A stretch of 64,000 bases of DNA from JBEVJC01 sp040510375 (GTDB lineage: Bacteria > Bacteroidota > Bacteroidia > Chitinophagales > Chitinophagaceae). Shown piece after piece: positions 1 to 8,918 of the stretch; within the stretch, counting starts at the first letter, position 1, and the number at the start of each line of letters is the position of its first letter. The notes beneath the pieces were generated by a model. That model had not been told where the DNA came from and ran no database searches. It saw only the letters and a list, made by a program, of their open reading frames with translations. The position numbers and the translations under genes were made by a program. The stretch lies in NCBI GenBank assembly GCA_040510375.1, contig JBEVJC010000012.1, positions 434,001 to 498,000 of the forward strand, in the 5' to 3' direction.

Positions 1-83
1 CTGTTCTCCCAAAATAACAGAACAGGCTTTACGGCTAACAATTAGAGTAGTAAACGATATTTCCGGTCTCTCAATTAATCAAT

Positions 84-126
84 GGGCCTGCCAGCTAACC
101 GTAAGGTAGCAGGCAGGCCCTTTTTT
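84..126 (+). terminator. Rho-independent terminator of an upstream plus-strand gene
   Basis: A 9-bp perfect stem (84-92 GGGCCTGCC with 112-120 GGCAGGCCC) is extended inward by an imperfect GCT-A-ACC/GGT-AGC stem and followed by six T on the plus strand. The T run orients it for a transcript entering from before the window. Its stem also lies just past the hemH stop on the other strand, so it may work in both directions. Confidence 0.85.
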
Positions 127-1178
127 CAGTTACGGGTTAAGGAAGTTGGTAAAGCATTCCGACTCAACTCCAGGACAGTATCAACCCATTTTTCGTTGGT
201 GTTTAAGCAGGGGATCAGCGTAAATGATTCACCACCGGCTTCCAGGAAAATTTCTTTACCTTCTTCGCCCATTTCTTCAAGGGTTTCCAGGCAGTCACTA
301 ACGAACGCGGGGCATACTACCATTATTTTTTTGTAACCTTCACCGGGCCACTCCTCCAGTTTTTTAGCCGTATATGGTTTCAGCCAGGGATCGCGCCCAA
401 GGCGGCTTTGGAACGATAAGGTATATTTATCGGCAGGTAAACCAAGTTTGGCCGCCACCAGTTTCATGGTAGTAATCACCTGGTGCCGGTAACATACTTC
501 CTGCACGGAAGGGTCGCTGCAACACTGGTCGGGATCCTGTACATTATGAACACCTGTCGCATGTCTTTTTATAACATGCCTTTCAGGGATTCCATGGTAA
601 CTGAACACCAGCAGGTCGAAAGGTTTATCGAGGTACGGCCTGATAGAATTTGCCAGGCTGTTGATATAGGATTCATTTTTATAAAACGGAGGAACGAAAC
701 TGAGCCGGAAATCGTAACCTTCTTTTTTATGAACATCGATGGCGTATTCCACCGCCGTTTCATAACTGCTCCACGCATAATGCGGATAAAGTGGTACCAG
801 GACCAGTTCCTCGAGTTTCGGATATTTTTTCTTCAGCAGGTCCATTGAATCTTTGGGGGATGGGCTGCCATAACGCATCGCAATCTCAACCGGAATATCG
901 GTCTTCCGTTGCACCGCCTCTTTTAATAACCGGGAAAGAACAATCAGGGGTGATCCATCTTTTGTCCAGATGGAACGGTAAGCCTTTGCACTTTTTGGCG
1001 CCCGAAGAGGAACAATCAGGCCCTTCACCAGGATCCTCCGCCAGAACTCCGGTATATCGATTACCCGCTCATCCATCAGAAACTCGTTGAGGTATTTTCG
1101 GAGATCCTTCGTACTGGTGCTGTCGGGTGAACCGAGATTCATCAACAGGATTGCTTTCCGGATATTATTATCAGTCAT
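126..1178 (-). CDS. hemH: Ferrochelatase (protoporphyrin/heme ferrochelatase)
   Basis: This enzyme inserts Fe2+ into protoporphyrin IX, the last step of heme synthesis. The N-terminus LLMNLGSPDS, the catalytic-His motif YHGIPERH, the QSRLGRDPWLKP block and the acidic PAFVSDCLETLEE motif are all present in family order. The start chosen is the ATG at 1178 (MTDNNIRKA), giving 350 residues; ATGs at 1187 and 1214 are in frame but add only an atypical leader. It faces away from hemA across a short gap, so the two arms of the heme cluster may share a control region. Confidence 0.95.
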   Translation of the reverse strand: MTDNNIRKAILLMNLGSPDSTSTKDLRKYLNEFLMDERVIDIPEFWRRILVKGLIVPLRAPKSAKAYRSIWTKDGSPLIVLSRLLKEAVQRKTDIPVEIAMRYGSPSPKDSMDLLKKKYPKLEELVLVPLYPHYAWSSYETAVEYAIDVHKKEGYDFRLSFVPPFYKNESYINSLANSIRPYLDKPFDLLVFSYHGIPERHVIKRHATGVHNVQDPDQCCSDPSVQEVCYRHQVITTMKLVAAKLGLPADKYTLSFQSRLGRDPWLKPYTAKKLEEWPGEGYKKIMVVCPAFVSDCLETLEEMGEEGKEIFLEAGGESFTLIPCLNTNEKWVDTVLELSRNALPTSLTRN

Positions 1179-1372
1179 CTTTTCCATTACCGGGGTTAAA
1201 CCGGGAACCGGCAAAGTTCGACAAAAAGCCGGCAGGAGCCTGTCACATTTCTGTCTTTATTTCTCCTAACCCCTTAGTAACTAAATGATACTACGTAGTT
1301 GTATGATTCCATCAAACAGTTACTTTCTTTCGCGCGTGACAAACAAATGACTAAAGTCGGGATGATCCTCAA

Positions 1373-1380
1373 TACATTTG
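1373..1380 (+). promoter_or_regulatory. Bacteroidota-type -7 element (TACATTTG) of hemA
   Basis: TACATTTG fits the Bacteroidota -7 consensus TAnnTTTG. Transcription would start about 6-8 bases downstream, almost on the hemA ATG at 1389. No clear TTTG element is seen at -33. Confidence 0.5.
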
Positions 1381-1388
1381 CAGACTTT

Positions 1389-2630
1389 ATGCTTCCGAAT
1401 CCACATATCTTGTCCTCCTTCGCACTGGATCGTTTCGGCGTGGCGGGCATAAACTACCATCTGGCAGATGCCCGTACCCGTGGACTTTTCGCCGTCTCCA
1501 AAGAAGATATCGCCGGTATTTCAGCACTTGCAAAAGAAAAAAACCTTCGCAGTGTTTTCGTGGTATCTACCTGCAACCGTACAGAAATTTATGGCTTCGC
1601 TGAAGAAGTGATGATCCTTGCGGTCATTCTTACTTCATTTACCAGGGGCTCGGTGGAAGACTTCATGGAATATGCCTATCTCAAGAGCGGTGAAGCGGCG
1701 CTTGATCATTTATATGAGGTGGCTGCCGGTCTCGACTCACAAATCCTCGGCGACTATGAGATTCTCGGGCAATTAAAACAGGGAGTCGAAACCGCCATGA
1801 GCCATAATATGATGGGTCCCATCATGAATCGCACGGTGAGCTTTGCATTGCAGGCATCCAAAAAAATAAAAACAGAAACAACACTTAGCACCGGTACTGT
1901 ATCGGTGTCATATGCGGCCATTGACCTGCTGAAAGAAATTGATGATATCGCCACCAAAAAAATCCTGGTCATCGGCACCGGAAAATTTGGTGGAAATGTC
2001 TGCAAAAACCTTTTGAAATACCTGCCCGGTACGGTCGTTACTGTTTGTAACCGCACAGATGAAACAGCATTACAACTGGCGGAAAAAACCGGGGCCCTGT
2101 ATCTTCCTTATTCCCGGATGCAACAGGGGATTGAACAATCGGATATTATTATCGTTTGCACCAATGCCCCGGAGCCTACCATACTTTGTAAACATTTTAC
2201 AGAAGCCAGCAAACAACTGGTGCTTGACCTTTCCATCCCGATAAATGTGGAACAGGGTGTGCGTGGTATCGGTAAAGTGAAAGTGATTGACGTGGATGAG
2301 ATCTCCGTAAACATTCTTGATAAAAATTTTAACCGGCGCAGATCGCAGATCCCGCAGGCCCGGGAAATTATCAATACGTATAAAAACGAATACCTTGCCT
2401 GGTTGCAGGAATACCGCTATTCACTCCATTTAAAAAACTGGAAGGATAAATTGCAGGAACTGCATGGATGGCAGCCTGCGAATAGCTGCGGATTGCAGTC
2501 CGGAATGGTAATGCCTCCAAATAAAAAAGCACAGAAAGCGGTAACCCGACTGGCATTGAATCTTCGCACCAACCAGGAAAAAGGTTGCCAGTTTATTAAC
2601 GCGATCAACGACTACCTTCAGATGCCATGA
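1389..2630 (+). CDS. hemA: Glutamyl-tRNA reductase
   Basis: The enzyme reduces glutamyl-tRNA(Glu) to glutamate-1-semialdehyde, the committed step of the C5 heme pathway. The catalytic cysteine lies in VVSTCNRTEIYG (about residue 62). An NADPH-binding Rossmann motif ILVIGTGKFGGNV and the C-terminal dimerisation helix ending ALNLRTNQEKG follow. The ATG at 1389 gives 413 residues, the usual size. An in-frame ATG at 1299 would add 30 residues with no family counterpart and lies upstream of the likely promoter. The stop overlaps the hemC start as ATGA, which points to translational coupling. Confidence 0.93.
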   Translation: MLPNPHILSSFALDRFGVAGINYHLADARTRGLFAVSKEDIAGISALAKEKNLRSVFVVSTCNRTEIYGFAEEVMILAVILTSFTRGSVEDFMEYAYLKSGEAALDHLYEVAAGLDSQILGDYEILGQLKQGVETAMSHNMMGPIMNRTVSFALQASKKIKTETTLSTGTVSVSYAAIDLLKEIDDIATKKILVIGTGKFGGNVCKNLLKYLPGTVVTVCNRTDETALQLAEKTGALYLPYSRMQQGIEQSDIIIVCTNAPEPTILCKHFTEASKQLVLDLSIPINVEQGVRGIGKVKVIDVDEISVNILDKNFNRRRSQIPQAREIINTYKNEYLAWLQEYRYSLHLKNWKDKLQELHGWQPANSCGLQSGMVMPPNKKAQKAVTRLALNLRTNQEKGCQFINAINDYLQMP

Positions 2631-3661
2631 GTGTATCAACAATACGGATAGGTACAAGGGATAGCCAGCTTGCAATCTGGCAGGCCAGCCTTGTTAAGGA
2701 TTTACTGGCTGTTCACGGTATAAACAGCGAACTGGTATTTATAAAAAGTGAAGGCGATAAAGACCTCCTGACACCATTGTATGAAATGGGCGTGCAGGGG
2801 ATTTTCACCAGGACACTCGACCAGGCTTTGCTGAATAACCGGATCGATGTGGCAGTTCATTCCATGAAAGATGTGCCGGTTGTGCTGGCCAGCGGACTGC
2901 AACAGGCAGCTGTGCTGGAACGCGCATCCAGCAAGGATTTGCTGGTGCCGGGAAAAACGCTGACTGATCCCGCCCTGCTGGAAGCAGTAACACTGGGTGA
3001 TCTTTCGCTGATGAATTCCATACCCGCCGCCGACCCATCACAGTTTAATTCGATTACTGCAGGAAATCCGCTGGCAGATATGCTGCCCGACTTTCCCTTC
3101 CTGATTGCCACCAGCTCCCTGCGCCGCAAGGCCCAATGGCTGAACCGGTTTCCCAATAGTGAACTGGTGAACCTTCGCGGTAATGTTAATACACGGCTCC
3201 GCAAACTGGAGGAAAGCAACTGGCATGGAGCAATATTTGCCGCTGCAGGCCTGGACCGGATTGGATTGCGACCCGAAAATGCGGTTGAACTGGACTGGAT
3301 GTTACCCGCTCCAGCACAGGGAGCCATCATGGTGGCCTGCCGGCTGGAAGATCATGTTACACTGAAACTGTGTAAACAACTGGATCATGAACCCACCTCT
3401 TTTTGTGTGAAGGCCGAGCGTGATTTTTTAAAAACACTCAGGGGTGGTTGTACAGCACCAGTGAGTGCCCTATGCCATATCGAAGACGGGCAGGCATTTT
3501 TACAGGGGCAGGTACTTTCAATCGACGGTAAACAGAAGATCGATGTGAAATTGCAGACACCAGTGTTCCGTTCATACAGCCTCGGCGTGGATGCCGCGCT
3601 GGACGTGCTCGACCGCGGAGGGGATAAACTGATGGAGGCAATCAGAAACCATACTGAATAA
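2627..3661 (+). CDS. hemC: Porphobilinogen deaminase (hydroxymethylbilane synthase)
   Basis: It polymerises four porphobilinogens into hydroxymethylbilane. The N-terminus IRIGTRDSQLAIWQA, the catalytic-Asp motif VHSMKDVP, the SSLRRKAQW block and the dipyrromethane-cofactor cysteine (C275, in LRGGCTAP) are present. At 344 residues it is about 30 longer than usual. The extra length lies between LLVPGKTLTD and LIATSSLRRK (about residues 105-160) in place of the short linker found in typical homologues. It overlaps hemA by 4 nt. Its last codons are partly copied 106 bp downstream at the hemD start. Confidence 0.94.
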   Translation: MSVSTIRIGTRDSQLAIWQASLVKDLLAVHGINSELVFIKSEGDKDLLTPLYEMGVQGIFTRTLDQALLNNRIDVAVHSMKDVPVVLASGLQQAAVLERASSKDLLVPGKTLTDPALLEAVTLGDLSLMNSIPAADPSQFNSITAGNPLADMLPDFPFLIATSSLRRKAQWLNRFPNSELVNLRGNVNTRLRKLEESNWHGAIFAAAGLDRIGLRPENAVELDWMLPAPAQGAIMVACRLEDHVTLKLCKQLDHEPTSFCVKAERDFLKTLRGGCTAPVSALCHIEDGQAFLQGQVLSIDGKQKIDVKLQTPVFRSYSLGVDAALDVLDRGGDKLMEAIRNHTE

Positions 3662-3688
3662 TCAGGTGACTATATTAAGTACACGTGA
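3645..3688 (+). repeat. Upstream copy of a duplicated hemC-hemD junction
   Basis: These 44 bases match 3751-3794 at 39 positions. The copy covers the last hemC codons, the TAA and a vestigial hemD start (CTG then NNQVTILSTRE). Read in the hemD frame it reaches a TGA near 3747, so it cannot make HemD. Confidence 0.8.
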
Positions 3689-3750
3689 ACCGATGGAAAT
3701 GAAGGGAATTGACAGACGGTGGCAGGTACAAAGGATGAGAGACTGATTGG

Positions 3751-3794
3751 GAAACTATATTGAATAATCAACTGACCATATTAAGTACACGTGA
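3751..3794 (+). repeat. Downstream copy of the hemC-hemD junction, carrying the live hemD start
   Basis: This is the partner of 3645-3688 at an offset of 106 bp. It contains a ghost of the hemC C-terminus (NYIE then TAA in the hemC frame) and the TTG that starts the intact hemD frame. Confidence 0.8.
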
Positions 3795-4464
3795 GCTCGA
3801 AGCCGGACTGGTAGAAGAACTGCTGTCGCGGGAGATTGTGTTCGACCAGATACCCTTTATTGAAATGATTCCCCGCAACGAACCCGGACTGGCAGGGGAA
3901 GTGAATAGTCTTACATCGGTTTCCCTTCTTGCAATTTTTACCAGCAGGACTTCAATCGCTGCAGTTGAAGCAATGCTGGAAAAAAAACCTGGCAACTGGA
4001 AGATCGCCTGCATGGGAGGAGCCACCCGCAAACAGGCCGCAGATTTATTTGGGGAGAACGCGATCGTACTTACTTCCGGCAGTGCAAAGGAACTGGGTGA
4101 AAAACTGCTGGTTTTGGAGAATGATGGTCCCATTGTTTTTTTCGCGGGCAACCGGCGACTGAATGAATTGCCCGATGTTATGGAAAAGAATGGAAAAGCG
4201 ATGAGGGAGTTGATTGTGTATGACACCATCGAAACACCCGTGAAGGTGGATGAAGAGTATGATGCGATCCTGTTTTTTAGTCCGAGTGCAGCGCAAAGTT
4301 ATTTTTCAGTGAATAGCGTTCCACAGAAAACAGTACTGTTCAGCATTGGTGAAACCACCGCAGCGGTTCTCCGGAAACTGGCACCCAATAAGGTTTTGGT
4401 GAGCCCCATACATTCACCGGAAAGATTGATTGAAACCGTACTTGGTTATTTTGGAAGGAAGTAA
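3760..4464 (+). CDS. hemD: Uroporphyrinogen-III synthase
   Basis: It cyclises hydroxymethylbilane with inversion of ring D to uroporphyrinogen III. The family is poorly conserved. The assignment rests on the N-terminal ILSTREL strand, the FTSRTSIAAVEAML segment, the late FFSPSAAQSYF and FSIGETTAAVLR motifs, normal length (234 residues) and the position between hemC and hemE. No ATG is available at the family's usual N-terminus, so a TTG at 3760 is the likely start (MNNQLTILSTREL). The 5' end lies in a duplicated junction. Confidence 0.88.
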   Translation: MNNQLTILSTRELEAGLVEELLSREIVFDQIPFIEMIPRNEPGLAGEVNSLTSVSLLAIFTSRTSIAAVEAMLEKKPGNWKIACMGGATRKQAADLFGENAIVLTSGSAKELGEKLLVLENDGPIVFFAGNRRLNELPDVMEKNGKAMRELIVYDTIETPVKVDEEYDAILFFSPSAAQSYFSVNSVPQKTVLFSIGETTAAVLRKLAPNKVLVSPIHSPERLIETVLGYFGRK

Positions 4465-4508
4465 ACCCTGTGATAAACGGATTTTTTTTATAAGATAAGA
4501 AAACGATT

Positions 4509-5528
4509 ATGAATGATTTGTTACTGAGAGCGCTTAGAGGAGAAGATGTAGAACGTCCGCCGGTATGGATGATGCGTCAGGCCGGTCGTTACCTGCCTGA
4601 ATACATGAAGATCCGCGAGAAATATGGTTTTTTTGAAAGATGCCAGACACCTGAACTGGCCTGCGAAATCACCCTTCAGCCAGTGGACATAGTTGGTGTT
4701 GATGCAGCCATTCTTTTTTCTGATATCCTGGTGGTACCACAGGCCATGGGACTGGAGGTTCAACTGATCGAAAGTAAGGGTCCCCTGCTTCCCGATCCTA
4801 TCAAAACAAAAGCGGATCTAAACCGCATCCGTGTGCCGGAAGTAGAGGAGGAGCTGTCGTATGTTTTTGAAGCAATCAAACTGATCAAACAACAACTCAA
4901 TGACCGCGTACCGCTGATCGGTTTTGCCGGCGCACCCTGGACGCTTCTTTGTTATATGGTGCAGGGAAAAGGAAGTAAGACTTTTGATGAAGCAAAGGCG
5001 TTCTGTTATACACAACCAGAACTCGCACATACGGTCCTCCAGATGCTGACCGATACCACCATTGCCTACCTGCGCCAACAAGCCAGGGCTGGCGCCGATG
5101 TGGTGCAGGTCTTTGATAGCTGGGGTGGTTTGTTAAGTCCGGCTGATTTTGAAGTATTCTCACTGAAATATATCAGGCAGATTGTACACGCACTGAAAGA
5201 TGAAGTGCCCGTGATTGTATTTGCAAAGGGTGCCTGGTTTGCATTGGAAGAGATCGCTGCCACCGGCGCAGCTGGTGCAGGTATCGACTGGTGTATCACC
5301 CCCGCACTTGCACGCAAATTCGCTGGCAACGGGATCACCCTCCAGGGTAATTTTGATCCTGCCAAACTTTTCCTTCCTCCCGCAGAGATCAGGAAGGAAG
5401 TGCACGGGATGATCCGACAGTTTGGAACCCGGCGTTATATTGCCAACCTCGGTCACGGTATTTTACCTACCGTACCTGTTGATCATGCAAGGGCATTTGT
5501 GGATGCGGTTAAAGAATATAAAGGATAG
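4509..5528 (+). CDS. hemE: Uroporphyrinogen decarboxylase
   Basis: It removes four carboxyl groups from uroporphyrinogen III to give coproporphyrinogen III. Two family signatures are plain: WMMRQAGRYLPEY near residues 18-31 and GFAGAPWTLLCYM near 140. The C-terminal LGHGILPTVPVDH block is also present. The length of 339 residues is typical. The start ATG follows an A-rich stretch with no Shine-Dalgarno sequence, as is usual in Bacteroidota. It sits in the plus-strand hem run, 44 nt after hemD. Confidence 0.96.
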   Translation: MNDLLLRALRGEDVERPPVWMMRQAGRYLPEYMKIREKYGFFERCQTPELACEITLQPVDIVGVDAAILFSDILVVPQAMGLEVQLIESKGPLLPDPIKTKADLNRIRVPEVEEELSYVFEAIKLIKQQLNDRVPLIGFAGAPWTLLCYMVQGKGSKTFDEAKAFCYTQPELAHTVLQMLTDTTIAYLRQQARAGADVVQVFDSWGGLLSPADFEVFSLKYIRQIVHALKDEVPVIVFAKGAWFALEEIAATGAAGAGIDWCITPALARKFAGNGITLQGNFDPAKLFLPPAEIRKEVHGMIRQFGTRRYIANLGHGILPTVPVDHARAFVDAVKEYKG

Positions 5529-5619
5529 AAACACTGCTATCAGGATAGATAGGGCATTTATACAAGCGAGTAGGGAAAACAACAAAAATTCCTGCAGGAA
5601 GGATTTTAAAATAGTTCAA

Positions 5620-6531
5620 ATGATTTTTAAGGAACAATGGATCGCCCTCATCGAAGGATTGCAGGATAAAATCTGCAATGCCCTGGAAGAACGTGAAACA
5701 TCCGTTCGGTTTCAGGAAGATAAGTGGCAACGACCCGGTGGTGGTGGCGGCCGCACCCGCATCATCGCCCATGGATCAGTCTGGGAAAAAGGCGGCGTGA
5801 ATACATCCGCCGTATTTGGTGAAGTCACCGATACCATGCGTCGTCAGCTGGGTATCGACGGACATACCTGGTTCGCCGCCGGTATCAGCCTGGTGATCCA
5901 TCCGGTTAATCCATTTGTACCAACCATTCATGCCAATTACCGGATGTTTGAATTGTACAGTGCTGATGGATCCCTGAAGGACCGCTGGTTTGGCGGTGGC
6001 ACCGACCTGACACCCTACTATCTTTTTGAAGAAGATGTCCGTTTGTTTCACGGAACATATAAAAATGTCTGTGATGGATTTGACCCGGCGTTCTACCCTG
6101 AATTCAAAAAAGAATGCGACGGGTATTTTGTGAACACCCATCGCGATAATGAACGTCGTGGTGTGGGTGGTATTTTTTACGACCAGCAGCGGGAAAATGG
6201 AACGTTTAATGAATTTTTTTGGCTGAACTTTGCCGATGCCTGCGGATCCGCATTTATTGATGCTTATCTGCCCATCGCGGATAAACGGATGTCAACGCCG
6301 TTTACGGATGCTAACCTTTACTGGCAGGAAATCCGGCGTGGCCGGTATACCGAGTTTAACCTGGTGCATGACAGGGGAACTATTTTCGGGTTGAAGACAA
6401 ATGGCCGCACCGAAAGTATCCTGATGAGCCTGCCACCGGTAGTGCGATTTGATTACAATTATCAACCCCTGCCGGGGTCGGAAGAAGAAAAATTATTGAA
6501 GGTCTGCCAGTCGCCCGTTGAATGGGCATGA
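5620..6531 (+). CDS. hemF: Oxygen-dependent coproporphyrinogen III oxidase
   Basis: It converts coproporphyrinogen III to protoporphyrinogen IX with O2, which implies at least microaerobic life. Visible family blocks are RPGGGGGRTRIIAHGSVWEKGGVN, WFGGGTDLTPYYLFEEDVRLFH and RRGVGGIFYDQ. The ATG at 5620 (MIFKEQWIAL) gives 303 residues, the family norm; the longer open frame back to 5422 runs through the hemE 3' end and is not part of the gene. No hemN is seen in the window. Confidence 0.95.
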   Translation: MIFKEQWIALIEGLQDKICNALEERETSVRFQEDKWQRPGGGGGRTRIIAHGSVWEKGGVNTSAVFGEVTDTMRRQLGIDGHTWFAAGISLVIHPVNPFVPTIHANYRMFELYSADGSLKDRWFGGGTDLTPYYLFEEDVRLFHGTYKNVCDGFDPAFYPEFKKECDGYFVNTHRDNERRGVGGIFYDQQRENGTFNEFFWLNFADACGSAFIDAYLPIADKRMSTPFTDANLYWQEIRRGRYTEFNLVHDRGTIFGLKTNGRTESILMSLPPVVRFDYNYQPLPGSEEEKLLKVCQSPVEWA

Positions 6532-6550
6532 CCATCTTAAAATAAAAATT

Positions 6551-7528
6551 ATGTATCTCCAGAAACGTAACAGGATTCTTCGCAGCACAGCAGCCATCCG
6601 CGAGATGGTTGCTGAAACCATTCTTCGTCCGGCCGATTTCATTACACCCCTATTCGTTGATGAAGGAGTGAATGTAAAAACGCCCATCGCTTCAATGAAA
6701 GATTATTACAGGATGAGCATCGACCTCACTGTAACCGAGGTAAAGGAATTATGGTCGCTTGGAATCCGTTCGGTCCTGTTATTTGTTAAAGCAGCAGATG
6801 ATACAAAGGATAATACCGGGAAGGAAGCATGGAACCCCGATGGACTGATGCAACGCGCCATCAGGGCAATCCGCGATGCAGTTCCGGAAATGTATGTGAT
6901 GACCGATGTGGCACTTGATCCTTATTCTTCCTATGGCCATGACGGCATTGTAAAAAATGGGGAGATCGTGAATGATGAAACGGTGGAGGCACTGGTGAAG
7001 ATGAGTGTCAGTCATGCAAAGGCCGGCGCGCAGATGGTGGCACCAAGTGATATGATGGATGGCCGGATTGCCGCGATAAGGAAAGGGCTGGAAGAAAATG
7101 GCTTCACCGGCACGGGCATCATGGCTTACAGTGCAAAATATGCGAGTTGTTTTTACGGACCCTTCCGTGACGCCCTTGATTCGGCACCGGGATTCGGTGA
7201 TAAAAAAACCTACCAGATGGATTATGCCAACCGCATAGAAGCAATCAGGGAAACATTGATGGATATTGAAGAAGGTGCGGATATCGTTATGGTCAAACCT
7301 GCTTTATCCTATCTCGATATCATCCGTGAAGTGAAAAATGCCGTGAATGTTCCGGTAAGTGCGTACAATATCAGTGGGGAGTATGCGATGGTGAAAGCCG
7401 CGGCAGAGAAGGGCTGGATCGATGAGAATAAGGCTATCATTGAAATACTGACCTCAATTAAAAGGGCAGGGGCCGACCTGGTAGCAACCTATTTTTCCAA
7501 AGATGCCGCCAGGTTATTGAATGGTTAA
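6551..7528 (+). CDS. hemB: Delta-aminolevulinic acid dehydratase (porphobilinogen synthase)
   Basis: It condenses two 5-aminolevulinates to porphobilinogen. Two active-site lysines are seen: K196 in MAYSAKYASCFYGPFRDA and the Schiff-base K249 in DIVMVKPALSYLDI. Where zinc enzymes carry a three-cysteine cluster, this one reads TDVALDPYSSYGHDG. It is therefore the type without the catalytic zinc site, probably Mg2+-dependent. The start MYLQKRNRILR at 6551 follows the hemF stop; an upstream in-frame ATG at 6518 overlaps hemF and is less likely. Confidence 0.95.
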   Translation: MYLQKRNRILRSTAAIREMVAETILRPADFITPLFVDEGVNVKTPIASMKDYYRMSIDLTVTEVKELWSLGIRSVLLFVKAADDTKDNTGKEAWNPDGLMQRAIRAIRDAVPEMYVMTDVALDPYSSYGHDGIVKNGEIVNDETVEALVKMSVSHAKAGAQMVAPSDMMDGRIAAIRKGLEENGFTGTGIMAYSAKYASCFYGPFRDALDSAPGFGDKKTYQMDYANRIEAIRETLMDIEEGADIVMVKPALSYLDIIREVKNAVNVPVSAYNISGEYAMVKAAAEKGWIDENKAIIEILTSIKRAGADLVATYFSKDAARLLNG

Positions 7529-7630
7529 ACCTGAACGCGGGGTTATGATTAACGTGTTGATGATTTGAAATATATTTTGAACCGGTTGAAAGGAATTAAA
7601 TAGCCGGGATTTATTATTATTTATCAGTGT

Positions 7631-8917
7631 ATGAACTATAGCAGAAGCCGCGAATTATTTGAAAAAGCACAGACGGTGATCCCGGGTGGGGTGAACTCAC
7701 CTGTCCGTGCATTCAGGGGAGTAGGCGGTACGCCGCTGTTTATGAAATCGGCGAAGGGCGCGTTTCTTTATGATGAAGACGATAATAAATATATCGACTA
7801 TATCAATAGCTGGGGACCGATGATCTGTGGCCATGGTTATACCCCTGTTGTGGAAGCATTGAAAATCCAGGTGGAGAGGGCGCTCAGTTTTGGTGCACCC
7901 ACCCAACTGGAAACGGAGATGGCATTACTGATCAACAAAATGGTACCGGGTATTGATATGGTGCGGATGGTGAACAGTGGCACGGAAGCATGTATGAGTG
8001 CAGTGCGGCTGGCGAGGGCAGTTACCGGTCGCAACAAGATCCTGAAGTTTGAAGGTTGTTATCACGGACACGCAGATAGTTTTTTAGTCAGTGCCGGTAG
8101 CGGTATGGCCACTTTCGGAATCCAGTCCGTGCCGGGCGTCACTTCCGCTGTGGCCCACGACACACTTGCCTGCGCATACAATGACCTGCCCGCAGTGCAG
8201 CAACTGATCGAAACAAATCCGGACGAAATTGCTGCAATTATTATTGAACCGGTTGCAGGTAATATGGGCTGCGTGCCACCAGCAGCGGGCTTCCTGCAAA
8301 ACTTGCGGGATCTTTGCGACCAGCACGGTATCCTCCTTATTTTCGACGAGGTAATGACAGGATTCCGTCTTGCCCGGGGTGGCGCACAGGAAGTATATAA
8401 TATCAATGCTGATATCGTTACGTTTGGAAAGATCATTGGTGGTGGGTTACCTGTCGGGGCATATGCCGCCCGTTCAGAGATCATGAAACAGGTTGCTCCA
8501 TCGGGAAAAGTATACCAGGCGGGCACACTCAGTGGTAATCCACTTGCAATGTGTGCGGGGTTTGCATTATTGTCGGCACTGGATAATGATCCTGCCATTT
8601 ATCAGCGGCTCGATCAGAAAACCAAATTCCTGGAGCAGGGGCTAATTGATATTTTCAGCGAAAAAGGGATGCCCGTAACTATCAACCGCATGGGGAGTAT
8701 GATCAGCGTGCATTTCAGCGATCGTGCCGTGACCGATTTTGCTTCCGCTTCTTATGCAAGTGCGGCATTGTTCGGACAATATTTCCATCATAACCTGAAC
8801 AACGGTGTTTATCTTCCACCCTCTGCTTTTGAAACATGGTTCATCAGTGATGCTATAACGCAAGCCGAACTTGATCATACACTGGATGTTTCACGCTCAT
8901 TCAGTCCAACCCTGTAA
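7631..8917 (+). CDS. hemL: Glutamate-1-semialdehyde 2,1-aminomutase
   Basis: This PLP enzyme converts glutamate-1-semialdehyde to 5-aminolevulinate, directly after HemA in the pathway. The N-terminus VIPGGVNSPVRAFRGVGG, the NSGTEACMSAVRLAR block, the IFDEVMTGFR motif and the PLP lysine K267 in TFGKIIGGGLPVGAYA are typical, as is the length of 428 residues. The gene ends 1 nt before hemJ. Confidence 0.96.
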   Translation: MNYSRSRELFEKAQTVIPGGVNSPVRAFRGVGGTPLFMKSAKGAFLYDEDDNKYIDYINSWGPMICGHGYTPVVEALKIQVERALSFGAPTQLETEMALLINKMVPGIDMVRMVNSGTEACMSAVRLARAVTGRNKILKFEGCYHGHADSFLVSAGSGMATFGIQSVPGVTSAVAHDTLACAYNDLPAVQQLIETNPDEIAAIIIEPVAGNMGCVPPAAGFLQNLRDLCDQHGILLIFDEVMTGFRLARGGAQEVYNINADIVTFGKIIGGGLPVGAYAARSEIMKQVAPSGKVYQAGTLSGNPLAMCAGFALLSALDNDPAIYQRLDQKTKFLEQGLIDIFSEKGMPVTINRMGSMISVHFSDRAVTDFASASYASAALFGQYFHHNLNNGVYLPPSAFETWFISDAITQAELDHTLDVSRSFSPTL

Positions 8918-8918
8918 A

